From Rattus norvegicus (taxonomy: Eukaryota > Chordata > Mammalia > Rodentia > Muridae), in assembly GCF_036323735.1 (NCBI RefSeq), contig NW_026947408.1, positions 62,001 to 126,000 of the forward strand: a stretch of 64,000 bases of DNA. The letters run 5' to 3'. The notes under the pieces were generated by a model. It did not search any database, was not told the origin of the DNA, and saw only the letters and a program-made list of their open reading frames with translations. This document shows, one piece after another, positions 33,690-45,480 of this stretch. Position numbers and translations under genes: made by a program. The stretch's first letter is position 1; each line of letters starts with the position of its first letter.

Positions 33690-34505
33690 TTTAAAATTCA
33701 TTTATTTATTTACTCACTTTACATCCCAAAATGGGTGCTCCATCTTCATGGGATGCCAACACTCATTGTCCGGGCACTTATAAAAAGACAAAGCTACACA
33801 TTTGTTACCTATGTCCTGGGAGCTCAGGTTCAGTCTATGTTCACTCTCTGGTTGGTGGTTCAGTCTTTGGCAGACCCCAAGTGTCACTGTGAGTTGACTC
33901 TACTGGTCTTGCTGTGGAGTCCCACATATCATCTGGGCCTTGATTCTTCACCTTATTTGTTAAAGACTCCCCAACCTCCAGCTCTTGTTTGGTGGTGAAT
34001 CTTTACACTTATTTCTCTCAGCTGTTGGGGGGTGGAGTCACAGAGAGGTCAGTTATGCTAGGATTGTGTCTGCAAGCACGGTAGAGTATCTTTAATAGTG
34101 TCAGGTATCGGTGATTGCCCACGGGTAGGGCTCAATCTGAGCTAAACATTGGTTGGAAGTTCCTTCCATGTCTGCTCTATCTATCTTCGTATCTGAAGAT
34201 CTTGTAGGCTGTGTTCATTTTGATTGAAGGTTTTGTGGGTAGGTTTTTGTCCTTGTCACATCACTGGGAGTCATTCCTGGCTACAGAAGTGGCAAATTAA
34301 AGATCTGTATCCCCACTGCTACAGTCCCCCAAATAGACACCATGTACCCTCGCCTTTCCCAGGTCTCTGGCACCTCCTAGAGATGTGCACCCCACACTTG
34401 TGATTTCCATTCTCTTTTCCCTGCTTTCCCTATAACTAATTCCTCCAAAGGCCACTCCATTCCCCACCTCCCCTCCCATTCAGTTTCCTCCCACCCTCCA
34501 CCCTT
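33690..34505 (-). mobile_element. Lx-like L1 3' UTR, antisense
   Basis: It starts with 'tttatttatttactcacttt' and proceeds through 'gttggtggttcagtctttgg', 'gtctgcaagcacggtagagt', 'aatagtgtcaggtatcggtg' and 'tatccccactgctacagtcc'. This is the reverse complement of an older murine L1 3' UTR. The 142-codon plus-strand frame that overlaps its left half is not a gene. Confidence 0.7.
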
Positions 34506-35778
34506 CTCAATATCTATTATGCTAAATACATTTTAAAGTCAATATTTAGGAAAAAACACTGAGTAAGTGTAAGAAGTATCCCATAAGTAATTGTGGTGGA
34601 TGTTTAGGGAAGACATGAACATGTTAATTTTTATAGAGGTCAAAATTACTACATATATTGTTAGAAGAGACACTGTCTTCATTACATTCAACATGAAGGA
34701 AACCATTTATATATTCTTTTAAGTTATACAAGGGAATCTGTTAAAAGAGTTACACACATCACACAAATTTATTACCTTAAAGCTCCCTTTATTGCAAATA
34801 TTTACACAATGTAAAGTACAAAGGCTTACACTCATGTGAGTGTACTTTGTTTCAAAGTTAACGTTTAGAAATACAGGTTGATGAGAACAGTCATCTCAGA
34901 CTCAGAGGGGATAAATACATCAGGGAGTCATGTATTACCTTACCTGTGTTCTTTCCTTTATTCCTGCTGAAGACAAATCTCATTTGCAGCCCCTACTGTG
35001 TGAGATGGATTAGAAAATGCCTGAGAGTCTACAACCCAGAAAGAAAAAAGACAACATCTCCAAATAGTACACACAGTCAAAACTTTCTTGTAGATCTTAA
35101 CACTTGAAACAAAATGCAAAGAGAAAATCCATTTCCTAGGATATTACAATAAACAGGAAAGGGTACCTGTAGGAAACATTCTCAGGGGATTTTAAACTTC
35201 TGTACCTAAGAACGAAACTGCCTCCATTTACGTGAAGATTTGTTTCTTTGGCAAGAAAGTCAGTTTGTCTCTTGACGGTTGTGCTGTCTGTTCAATACTA
35301 ATGCAACGGTGATGCTTTATGAATGTGAACAGATAAACATACCAGTTTTCACTTCTTCAAAGAATTTCAAGAAGAACCTGAAGGGGAATGTATAATGTTT
35401 TAGAAATGAAATATGTGAATTTAAATTAGCCAGCAAAAATATGTTGTTAAAAGTTTCTACCTTCTATTAATAATTTTGACTATTCTTGCTATGAATAAAA
35501 AGACGGTTATGTAATGTCTACCAATCCCCAAAGCCTGAAACATTGTGGAAAACTGTCTTATTCCTCCCTAACTTGATGTCTCTCTCATGTTGAAGAGCAA
35601 GAAACTTTCTGTACTTGCATGTATTTGCTCTTGGGAGCATGCAAATTAATCTTTCAGTTCCAAGAACAAAGACATGGCCGTCCAATGGGACCCATATGAA
35701 ATAAAATCTTTCTTCCTGACGTCAATGAACTTTAGCACACCAGTAACAATGCAGATAGCAATATAATGGAATAATCCT

Positions 35779-35779
<1 letters not shown>
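34506..35779. other. Single-copy-looking DNA, nothing recognised
   Basis: About 1.3 kb without a repeat or gene that I can identify. A small hairpin lies at 34819-34849. Confidence 0.5.
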
Positions 35780-35830
<51 letters not shown>

Positions 35831-35840
35831 CAATAATAAT
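35780..35840. repeat. (AAT)n microsatellite
   Basis: About 16 AAT triplets, followed by AAC/AAT variants. Confidence 0.96.
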
Positions 35841-36095
35841 GGACTAAACCCCTCAAGGGATCACGGAGTAAGGATAGTAAAAGTTGAGATGTGTTTTTCA
35901 GGTGATATTATATCCAGGAAAGCAAGTTTCAATAGGACAGACTCCTCACACATGAAAATTACTCAACCTGTCAGGGCCTCACAGAGAGAGTTGAGAACCA
36001 GAGTGGTCTTTTAGGACAAGAGAAAGATTCGCCAACCTCCTAAAAAGAAAAGGAATCCAGACAGTCTGTGTGAGGATGGTTAGCTTATGCATGAT

Positions 36096-36151
<56 letters not shown>

Positions 36152-36300
36152 ATACACACACACACACATGCTCTCACACACACACAGATTCACAGAGAAA
36201 CACAGAAAGAGATATAGACAGTTAGACAAACAGACATACACACAGAGAGACACAGACAGACACAGACAAACACACAGACACAGACACAGACACAGACACA

Positions 36301-36345
<45 letters not shown>
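36096..36345. repeat. (CA)n with (CAGA)n centre
   Basis: CA tracts at about 36098-36150 and 36302-36342 enclose CAGA/CACAGA-type sequence. Three overlapping frames on both strands are low-complexity by-products. Confidence 0.95.
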
Positions 36346-36346
<1 letters not shown>

Positions 36347-37190
36347 TCTCTTGTCTCCTTCCTAGAGTGTCCAGGGGCACAACATGTGTGAAAGGATGAA
36401 GTGGGACCAGGAAATAGTCAGTCAGCAGAAGATTTGTCTGCCTGCAAGTGAATTTTGGTTTCTTCCAAGGATTTCAGTGTCACAGCTCTGTTAGAAGGTA
36501 TTCAGGGACACGCTATGGCTGTGTGCATATATTTTACTCAGGATGAACAAGGGCTAAATAAACCTTGGAGAGGAGGAAGGGGTTTTCGTTTGCATTTACA
36601 TCAGTTGCAGGTTTAAGGTACCAGGAAGTCCTCATTTGCTATATCGTTATAATCTCTGTCCCCGCATCGGTCTCTTGTTCAAGGATCTCAACTTTATCTC
36701 CTCAGAAATTGACTCCACTGAATGTGCCCCATCCCCACCCCTGATGTCCTACTTGCTCGATTTCAAAAGATTACAGGTTCGTACTCTGTATCTCTGTCAG
36801 ATTAAATTCTCAGGAACGTGGCCCTCTAGACACGATGAATTAACCAGTGCTTCCATCGAGTTTTCACATTAAACCGTATCCCCTATTTCTGGCCAGTTCT
36901 CTCAGCACCGCGCTATTACTCCATCGTCCCCGCTGACCCTCCACTCCTGTCCTCACTCGCCCTCACTCACTCACAGAACCTGTTCCAGTTTTCCTTTCAG
37001 AGAGGTCGATGCTTTTCCCCTCACGGGCCTTCTTCTTTCCTGTGTTCTCTCTGCATTTGTAGATTGTAGATAGAATATGATTTATCTCACAGCCGATACA
37101 ATGCATACGTAAACGCCTGCCATGTTTGTGTATCTAGATCTCAGTTCCCTCCTGTGCTGACTTTTTTTAGTTTCATCTATTTCCTCTTAA
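36346..37190. other. Single-copy-looking DNA with scattered CpGs
   Basis: No repeat is recognised. CpG is a little more frequent than in the surrounding AT-rich DNA (for example around 36655-36670 and 36905-36960). The 78-codon plus-strand frame at 36636-36872 has no known domain. It could hold a degraded promoter or exon, but nothing proves it. Confidence 0.4.
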
Positions 37191-37194
37191 ACTT

Positions 37195-37302
37195 CATGAT
37201 ATCATGCCTTGATCACTATGCTGTCATTCCTCCACCCCAATGATGTCATGCCCAACCACCATGATGTCATGCTCCACACCCATGATGTCATGCCTTTGCC
37301 CC
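37195..37302. repeat. 21-22-bp minisatellite with TGATGTCAT cores
   Basis: Five imperfect units start at 37195, 37217, 37239, 37260 and 37281. Each opens with an ATGATGTCATGC-like core (ATGATATCATGC in the first, ATGCTGTCATTC in the second), followed by a C-rich spacer. The spacing is 22, 22, 21 and 21 bp. The core differs by one base from the palindromic cAMP-response element TGACGTCA. Confidence 0.85.
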
Positions 37303-37309
37303 TTGCTAG

Positions 37310-38850
37310 AATGGTTGCATCTATTCACCAGGTAACATTCTGAATGCTGCCCTGTCACCACACTCCTCCAGTCCCCCACCAATTACAGTCCCTCCTTGTA
37401 CCCTCTCCCCTTCTCCTCTGAGAGAGTGGAGGGAAACCTATGGGTGTAACCTCTCCTCTTTCACATCAAGTCTCTGCAGGCCTAGACTCATCGTCTCCCA
37501 CCAGGTCCTGAAAACGCAGCCTGGGTAGGAAAACAGAATACACAGACAGGCGATGGGTTTAGTGAACCCACATGAAGACCATTGTGCTCCTCTGCCTCTC
37601 TCAGTCCTTCCCTCAGTTCTTCAGTGAGACTCACTGAGCTCCATCCGAAATTTGGCCATGCATCTGTGCACCAGTGTCAGTCGGCTGCTCGGTGGAGCCC
37701 TGCAGAGGACAAAAACTCTACCCTCCTGTCTGCAAACACAAGAAAGGACCATAAATAATGTAAGTGTTTGCCGTCTGCCCATAGGATAAGTCTCACATCC
37801 GGCCACTTATCCTTTTGCCATTCCCTCATTTCCTCTTCCATCTCTGTCCCTGTGTCTTTAATAGAAAGTGCAAATTCTTGGTAAATATTTTGGGGGTGGA
37901 TTTGTGTCCTTATCATTCCACCTTAGGTCCTCTGTGGCTACGAAAAGTGACCATTTCAGTCTCCGTATCCCCACTGTTATGAGTCTCAGCTAAAGTCACA
38001 CTCCTGGATGCAGGGATAGCCTCACGCATCCCAGACTGCAGAAAAATCATACAGATAGCACCCACCCTGGACAGTCACTGATTTCAGTTTATTTCCTTGG
38101 CCCTCTGTCCCTCTTGCCCATCTGTCCCAAGAAATGATTCTCAAACCTCATTTCCCTTCCCATACACTCAGCCACCCAATCCTTTTCTTCCACCTGCCTC
38201 CTCTCATTATTTTATTCCTCATTTTGTGTGAAATTCAAGCATTTTTCTTGGGTCTTTATTCATGTTTACCCTATTTGGTTCCATAGATCATAGTGTGTGA
38301 ATTCTGTACTTTATGGCTAATACCCTCTTTTACATGAGTATGTACATGCTATTTTGGGTCTCAGTTACCTCATTCAGAATAATAATTTCTCATTCCATCT
38401 ACTTGACCGAATCTTCACAATGTCCATATTTTTCATTAGCTGTGTAGTATAGCATAGTGTAAATGAACCATATTTTCTGTAGCCAGTATTTGTTTGAGGC
38501 GCATCTGGCTTATTTCTCTTTTCTGTTCATTATGAAAAAAGCAGTTAGGAACCTTATGGAGCACATGTCCTTGGGGTATGGCAGAGGTCTTTTCAGATAT
38601 AAGACCAGGTGTAGTATAGCTGTGTCTTTAGGAAGAATATTCCCCATTTTCTCAGAATCTACTGGAAAGATATGCAAAGCATTATACGGATTTGCTCTTC
38701 CACCAGCAAAAGCAAGTTGTATCCTGATATTTATCTGCTTCATCAAAGGAGGTTCGCCACTGACTATCCCCCTATCTTGGACTCAGGTGATCACATATGA
38801 ACCTTCTTCAAATTTTAACTGGTCAGTAAATACTAGAGCTTATTACTGAT
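37310..38850 (-). mobile_element. Old L1 (3' UTR plus ORF2 end), antisense
   Basis: About 37310-38250 is the reverse complement of an older murine L1 3' UTR: 'ttctcctctgagagagtgga', 'tgaacccacatgaagaccat', 'gtcagtcggctgctcggtgg'. The 38260-38780 part continues into the C-terminal end of ORF2, with a 78-codon minus-strand frame at 38510-38746 containing MCSIRFLTAFFIMNRKEK. It is strongly diverged, so old. Confidence 0.7.
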
Positions 38851-39195
38851 AGCCAGAGGGGAAAGTTGGTACTGGAGGTTTGATGGTGGTGTTAGGTAAA
38901 GAGGCAGAAGAGGGTAAGAGGGGAAGGGAGAGGGCTGAAGATAAAGAGGAGGAAGTAATGTTGGAAACAATCCATATGGCCTGGAGAATGCACATTTAGC
39001 AAGGGGTTTTATGATTGGGGTATAAGTTATGATAATATTAGATCTACCCAATACACGTTTATAGATTATAATTATAATAAACAGATTGTGTGTTTTCTTT
39101 ATAGGCTCATTGGTTTCTGAAATGCCAACAAGCTTTCCTCTACAGTATTTGTGGATCAAATACTCTGTTAATAGATATCTCCCCTTTTAGGGGCT
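38851..39195. other. Unassigned DNA
   Basis: Nothing that I can name. Confidence 0.4.
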
Positions 39196-39480
39196 CTAAC
39201 CATTGATCCATAGTCCAGTAGACACAGCTGTCTCTTCCTCAGTCATGTCTCTTGTATTTTCTGTGGATATCTGTTTCTTCAGTGATCCATGCCCAGTGTT
39301 CCTTTTACTCAAGGACTTCAATGATCTCACCCAGAGGAGTTTCAATTTTCTCAACTCGTTCCATCTAGTTGACCACAACTTCACAATGTCCTTATTTTTC
39401 ATAGCTGTATAGTATTCCACTTCAAATATTTCCTGTTAACAGTGAACCATTGCGAACAGGCTAAAATTTCCCAAGGAAAC
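39196..39480 (-). pseudogene. L1 ORF2 C-terminal remnant, antisense
   Basis: The minus-strand frame 39196-39420 begins MEYYTAMKNKDIVKLWST. This corresponds to the conserved MEYYSAIKNNEFMKFVGK stretch near the ORF2p C terminus of the young L1 in this window. It is an isolated, decayed fragment. Confidence 0.7.
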
Positions 39481-39724
39481 TTTAAACATTCATTCTCTAA
39501 AGCTAGATCTCTTCATCCCATAATGCTTGGGTTGACTGAATGGCATGGCATGAGCAGATTTTTCTAATGGACATCAAAGCCATTTCCTTCTCCAGTAATG
39601 GCTGCCATCCCTCTGTAAGAGATTTTTACCCAGGTTATTTTCGGTGACTGATGTGATTTGAAATTGTGACAACATCTGCTTGCTAGAGTGACAGAGATGT
39701 TTGAGGTTGACCATGCTTCCACAG

Positions 39725-40100
39725 CCAGATGCCCTTCACCAGACGAATGGATACAGAAAATGGCCTATATTTACACAATGGACTACTACTCAGCTATCAA
39801 AATCAATGTGTATGAAATTCATAAGCATAATGGATGGACCTAGAAAATATCATCCTGAGTGAGGTTACCTAATAACAGAAAAACACACAGTATGCACTCA
39901 TTGAAAATTGGATATCAGCCCAAATTCTCTAATTACTTATGATACAATGCCCAGACCACATGAGACTCAAGAAGGAAGACGAAAATGCAAATGTTTCAGT
40001 CCTTCCTTTAAAGGGTAAATAAAATATCTATATGAGGGGTAGGGAGGCATTGTTTTTAGGAGACTGAAAGAATGGCCATTCAGAGACTGCTGGACATGTG

Positions 40101-40101
<1 letters not shown>
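39725..40101 (+). mobile_element. L1 ORF2 end and start of 3' UTR, sense
   Basis: 'gatgcccttcaccagacgaa', 'gactactactcagctatcaa', 'atatcatcctgagtgaggtt' and 'agactcaagaaggaagacga' follow the last part of L1 ORF2 and the start of the 3' UTR on the + strand. The fragment stops at a (CA)n tract, beyond which unit D begins. Confidence 0.88.

Positions 40102-40163
<62 letters not shown>
40102..40163. repeat. (CA)n microsatellite
   Basis: About 29 CA dinucleotides between the sense L1 fragment and the left edge of unit D. Confidence 0.96.
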
Positions 40164-40164
<1 letters not shown>

Positions 40165-40165
40165 G

Positions 40166-41490
40166 CACCAAAACTATTATGGATAAAATAAGGATTTGAG
40201 AGTTTATCATTTGAATCGCTACAAAATATTTACACTGTTATATTCACTCTATAGCTGGGCCCCCTTTGTTGACAAATTCATTGCAAAAATGGAATTGTAA
40301 AACAGAATTTTTGAGTACACATTAAGGAATATTTATAAAGTCCCCTATCAAGGAATGTACAATAAGAAAGTGAAATACAATATTCATTCAATTAAATATC
40401 TGTAGGGAGAATACTGGCCTTTGGGATACAAAGAAAATGTAGAAAATTGAACTATATATCACAGGAATGAACCTGGGAATTAATTATTATCTAGAAGAAT
40501 CCTCCACTCCATATTCCTAAATCTTTTCTACCAATGCCAAACCTTGACTACCTTTCTCCATTCATAGCATGTAACCACTAATGAAGCAAAGAGATTTCTC
40601 AAGCTTTAGAGAGATGGACTACCTAAAGGTTTCCACTGTGTCACAGGAGACATACCTGGAAAGGGCACTCCAAATCTGGTCAATGTAGGGAAATCTGTTT
40701 AGCAGGTGGGACATGGCATGTCTCAGTGACATCATCATTAGGCCCTCCCGTAAGTATCTCTTGTAACCTGGAAGCCTCTAGCTGCTTCTGTGATGTCACA
40801 AGTGTTGTCCTGGCTGCAACTGCCTCTCAGATACTCCTGCTGTACCTCTAGGGTTTACTAATTGACCTCTAATTCAGAGTAAATTGCCATAGGGGAGGGA
40901 GAAAAAAGAGGATTAAGATATCAGTGATGGGGAAAAGGAAGCTGCCTTTCTGTCTTTGTATAAAAAAAGGAAGAAATATGTGATTCTTGGGATAGCTCAG
41001 AGAGTCCTTAGTATTGATGAAGTGGGATATCTGAACAGTTAGCCTTGATGTGAGCCTTCCGCATATGGGAATCAGAAGCTGGGAGCCTCTCATAAGCAAC
41101 TGGAGTTTCCTGTTCGTATCATTCCTGAAAGTCAGAGAGTTTATAACATTATTTTTTTTCTATTCAAAAACCAAGTGATGGGCAGGGCACAGTTGTTTTC
41201 CTGAGAGCTCATAGCCTTTATTCTTTTTGTCAAGAAGAAAAAGGTCCAAAGGAAGAAGGGAAAGACAAATATTGAGTCCTCAGCTCAGAGTAAACTCCTC
41301 CATGCTTTGGATACCTATAGTGCAGTTTTTGTCTGACACTGATATCTGAGAGAGAGAACTTTTTGTAGTTGAGTCTTCATCATCTCAGTCTTTTCACTAG
41401 TATTACTCTGACTATCATTCCATTACAATGACGTTTACATTTCTGAGTCAATAGCTGTGAATACTTCACAGTGTTCTTTAATTTCTTTCA
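40166..41490. repeat. Composite repeat unit D, left-truncated X
   Basis: X sequence begins at about 40170 ('aactattatggataaaataa') and runs in register with X of units B, E and F to its usual right end near 41490. The first roughly 300 bp of X, its junction microsatellite and the preceding L1 3' UTR are missing. The left edge is a (CA)n tract joined to an unrelated sense L1 fragment. Confidence 0.85.
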
Positions 41491-42657
41491 TTTTTTTTAT
41501 TTTTTAGCAAATTGTATTCCTTTTTAAATTTGGTATATCTATATTTACATTTCAAATCTTATGTCCCTTCCCAATTTCCTTCCCATAAGATCTCTGACCG
41601 GTCCCCCTCCTCTTTTATAACCCCCATTATTGTCTGCTTTCAGTTCACTGGTTTGCCACTAGAATGCACTTCTGTATTTGATATGCTCTAGCTGTGTCTC
41701 ACATGGAAGATCTATGTACAGTTCCTGTCATCATTCACTTCTTAGCTTCATCAATCTTATCTATTTTGGTGAGTGATATATATATTTCTGCCACAAGTTC
41801 GGCATGATCTGAATGGGATTCCATCAGTCTCTGCTCTAAATTCATAGATAGTATTGTTCCACCTTTTAAAAAGCAGTGAAGCATGCACATTTTGTGTGTT
41901 CTTTTCTTGAGCTTCCAGTTGTCTGTGGACTGCATCTTGGGTACCTTGAGCTTTTTTGCCAATATTCACTTATGATGATTTCATACCATATGTGTTTTCC
42001 TGTAATTGGGTTACCTCAATCAGTGTGATATTTTCTAGTTCATTCCATTTGTCTATAACTTTTTTGAGATCATTGATTTTGATACCCTAGTAGTACACCA
42101 TTGTATAGATATACCATATTTTCTGTATTCATCCCTCTGATGAATGCCATTAGGGTTCCTTCTAGCTCCTGGGTATTATAAATAAGGCTGCTATGACCAC
42201 AGTTGAGGATGTGTCCTTTAAGTATATTGGAGCATCTTTGGATTATATGCCAAGTAGAGTTCTATCTGGATTCTCAGGTAGTGAAATTTCCAATTTTCTG
42301 AGGAATCTCCAGACTGATATTCAGAGTGGTTAACCAGTTTGTAATCCCACCAACAAAGAAGGAGCAATCCTCTTTCTTGACATCCTTATAAAGATCTGCT
42401 GTCTCCTGAGTTTTTATTTTAGCCATTCTTACATGTGTGAGGAGGAATCTCAGAGTTGTTTTCATTTACATTTCCTTGATGACTAAAAATGATGAACATT
42501 TCTTTAGATGGTTGTCAGATATTTGATATTCCTCAGTTGAGAAATCTTTGTTTAGTTCTGGACCACAATTTTAATAGGGTTATTTGTCTCTCTGTAGAGT
42601 TACTTCTTGAACTGTTTGTATGTATTAGGTAATAGCCCTCTGTCACATGTAGGATTG
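41491..42657 (-). mobile_element. L1 3' UTR plus ORF2 end following unit D, antisense
   Basis: The start is the same as the L1 part of units B, C, F and G ('agcaaattgtattccttttt'). Here it does not switch to X at the 'tttggtgagtg' point; it continues through the rest of the 3' UTR into ORF2. The minus-strand frame 42274-42465 carries MKTTLRFLLTHVRMAKIK, the ORF2p segment before the Cys-rich motif. The L1 ends at a TA tract. Confidence 0.85.

Positions 42658-42658
<1 letters not shown>

Positions 42659-42717
<59 letters not shown>
42659..42717. repeat. (TA)n microsatellite
   Basis: A pure TA tract of about 58 bp at the right end of the L1 that follows unit D. Confidence 0.96.
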
Positions 42718-42719
<2 letters not shown>

Positions 42720-43925
42720 CTCAAAGTGGTTCTGTTCCTTGATACCCACTAGCAAGTTGCTCAATAAGGGGTACAACAACAAGGAGTTGGTGAGCAAAGT
42801 TCCTCTATTAGGGGCTTTAGCAAGCTGAATGAATCCTCAGGCCTCCATATTTGTTAGGACAGGAATCTATATGGATGTCACACTGTCATTTAGACAGAGT
42901 ACACCAAAAACATCATATTATTTCCACAGTACAGTATTGAAGCTACTCCATATCACACACATGGCATGCTGAGGTTATTGTTAAACAGAGATGACAGCAA
43001 TCTCTCCCTCCTCTTGTCAGGAATTTATTCTTCCATAAGGAAAATCAGTGTTTATTGTTATGTTTCAAAGCCTATATAAAGGTCTGATCCTGAAAAAGGG
43101 TTTATAAAGTTCATCCTGGTTTTATATGAGAAATTTGGAAAGCCAGATGTATCCCCATAGTGTTTGTGACATCTAATAAGCACACAGTGGCATGTGTTGG
43201 CTGAAAGAATAACATAGTGTACAACAAGGTACACGATCAGCCTGCTGTAAAGGTTATTCTTTTTCACAGGTGAAAGGCTATGTATCATAGGATTTGTGTA
43301 TTACAACAGCAGCTGATGACAAGTTTGAAGAAGCATTCCTGAGGGCTCCAATAGATTTTCAACACAGTGATATGCCATGGCAAGTAGGGCCTAGCAATCA
43401 CTTGACTTGGAAACATCATATAATGTGATGTTTGACAGCTAGGTTGGATGATTCTGGATTATTGCTAAATTAGCACAAAAGAATGTAAATACAAGAGGTC
43501 ATTCCAGAGCAATGCAGAGTCATTGTGAGGACCTTCACCCAGAACAAAGAAACTTGATCATGTACTGCAATTAAAGGCACGAGTCAGCACTATCAGGCAT
43601 CTGAGGACTCTTAAAAATATCTAAGCAACCATACAACTTGTATTTAGACAGATAGTATCTGAATCTGTAACTAACACATCAGTAAACCTAAGAAGCTTAT
43701 AAAATGTAATTGTAAGGTGTTTGGATGATGTCATAGTTGGTGATTTCATTGTCATGCAAATATGAGGACTTGAGTTTGCATTCCCAACAAGTACCACCAG
43801 TTGCGAAAATAATTTTTTTTTTATGATGGCTAAACTCATCTAAGAATGCTGGTTCAAATGAGTTATGAGTTTTCTTTTTATGTTCAAAAAATGTTTATGT
43901 TTTAATCATGTGAATGTGTGCATGC
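42718..43925. other. Unassigned DNA
   Basis: About 1.2 kb without a gene or repeat that I can name. Frames of up to 76 codons have no family features. Confidence 0.45.
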
Positions 43926-43927
43926 AT

Positions 43928-43963
<36 letters not shown>
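43928..43963. repeat. (CA)n microsatellite
   Basis: A short CA tract with related CA-rich sequence to about 44003. Confidence 0.93.
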
Positions 43964-43965
<2 letters not shown>

Positions 43966-44299
43966 CCTCACATGCACATGCATAATCCCATGCACACACA
44001 CAGGTATTTGTGATGTTTGTAGGAGCCAAAACGGATTATTGGAAGTCTTGAGGGTGAATTTACTGTCAGGGTGGGGTAGGAAGGCAGATGAGACCCAGAA
44101 GAGAGAACAGAGTGAAAAGAAGAGGAACGTGCAATGGTTTTTGGTTCAAAAAGGCATGGACATACCATCTGGTCAATTGGAATCAAGAGAAGGCCAGATA
44201 AAACATAGTAATAGTGTGGAATTATAGATAGAAAATAGATTTTAATGAGATAAAGTGTAAATATCTGGGCATTTCGATTTCTCAAAATGGCTTATCTTA

Positions 44300-44308
<9 letters not shown>

Positions 44309-44349
<41 letters not shown>

Positions 44350-44790
44350 ATCAGGGAATAAAATGGACAAAGGCAGGGTAAAAACACCAGAAAGGGAGTA
44401 AATTATTTTTTACAACAAACTACCTCCTTGTTTTTTGTTTTTGTTTGTTTGTTTGTTTGTTTGTTGTTGTTTTTGTTGTTGTTGTTGGTGGTGGTGGTGC
44501 TAGTGGTGGTGTGTGTTTGTGTGTGTGTGTGTGTGTGCATGCGTGTGTTTGTGTGTGTGTGTGTGTGTGTATGTGTGTGTCTTTTAACAGGGAATTAAAT
44601 GGACAAAGGCAGGATAAAAATACCATATTGGGATTAAATTATTTTCTACAACAAATTACCTCTTTGTTGTTTTTTGTTTGTTTGTTTCTTTGTTTATTTT
44701 TTGTTGATTTTGTAGTTGTTGTTGGTAGTGGTGGTGTTTGTGTGTGTGTGTTCTTGTGTGTGTGTTTTGTGCTATGTCTTCCTATTGTCT
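44309..44790. repeat. Tandem duplication, about 236-bp period, with GT/GTTT/GTG repeats
   Basis: Two successive copies share the order (GT)n, 'agggaataaaatggacaaaggcagg'-like sequence, 'taaattattttttacaacaa', (GTTT)n, (GTT)n, (GGT)n, (GT)n. The 'aggga' anchors are at 44353 and 44589. The copies differ at many positions. The 156-codon plus-strand frame across them is Val/Cys/Gly-rich simple sequence, not a gene. Confidence 0.88.
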
Positions 44791-45480
44791 CAAAGCTCCA
44801 AGGTCACCTTACAGAGATCAGGGTTAGCGCAAAAAGAATCATATGTCCTAGAGGTCCTGTGGACAGTCAGTGTGCCACAATTGCCTCATATAGCCAGGCT
44901 CCCACTGTGACATAAAAAGAGGCATAGATGCTGCTGTGCATTATACATTAGTCAGACATACTTCCAAGGACAATGCACTCTTACAAGGCTCTTTGGTGAT
45001 TTCTTGCCTTCCTAACCATCATTTCTCCTGGTGGCCCTGTTGCATACAATCTAGATTACAGTGTTCTAGTACACCAGGAAAGCACCCTTTTGCCTGGTTC
45101 TTCCCTGATTTACCAGAAAGCAAGTAGAGGAACTCCACACAAAACTTGCACTCAGGATTCAGCAGCTTTTCCCACCCACTCCCAGCTTTGCATTTTCTCC
45201 CCTTAAAGGACTGAAGAAAAGATTCTGTCATCCACAATTGGTAGAAATCAGCTTCGAAAAGTGTCCTAGAAGGTTTCTAGACAGCGAAAATCAAAATATG
45301 ACAGGAGGTGTGTTCTACAGCTGGCCTCCTTCTCAGCAGACAATCAACAAATATTTCTCCAGGCTCTTCAGTGTCACAGCTCTGTGCCCATGTCTGGGGG
45401 GCCCACAGGTGTGTGAGACAAGGGACATAAGTTAGGGATAGGAAGACTGCTACACAGTAAGAAAATCTGTGGGAGAAGTA
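44791..45480. other. Unassigned DNA
   Basis: Several short overlapping frames (up to 72 codons) but no recognisable protein family, RNA or repeat. Confidence 0.45.

Noticed and set aside
33570..33998. 142-codon plus-strand open frame
   Set aside because: It runs across two opposed L1 3' UTR fragments, has no recognisable domain, and is explained by the non-coding repeat sequence.
44445..44915. 156-codon plus-strand frame rich in Val, Cys and Gly
   Set aside because: It is made mostly of GT, GTTT and GGT simple repeats; a frame free of stops is expected from such composition.
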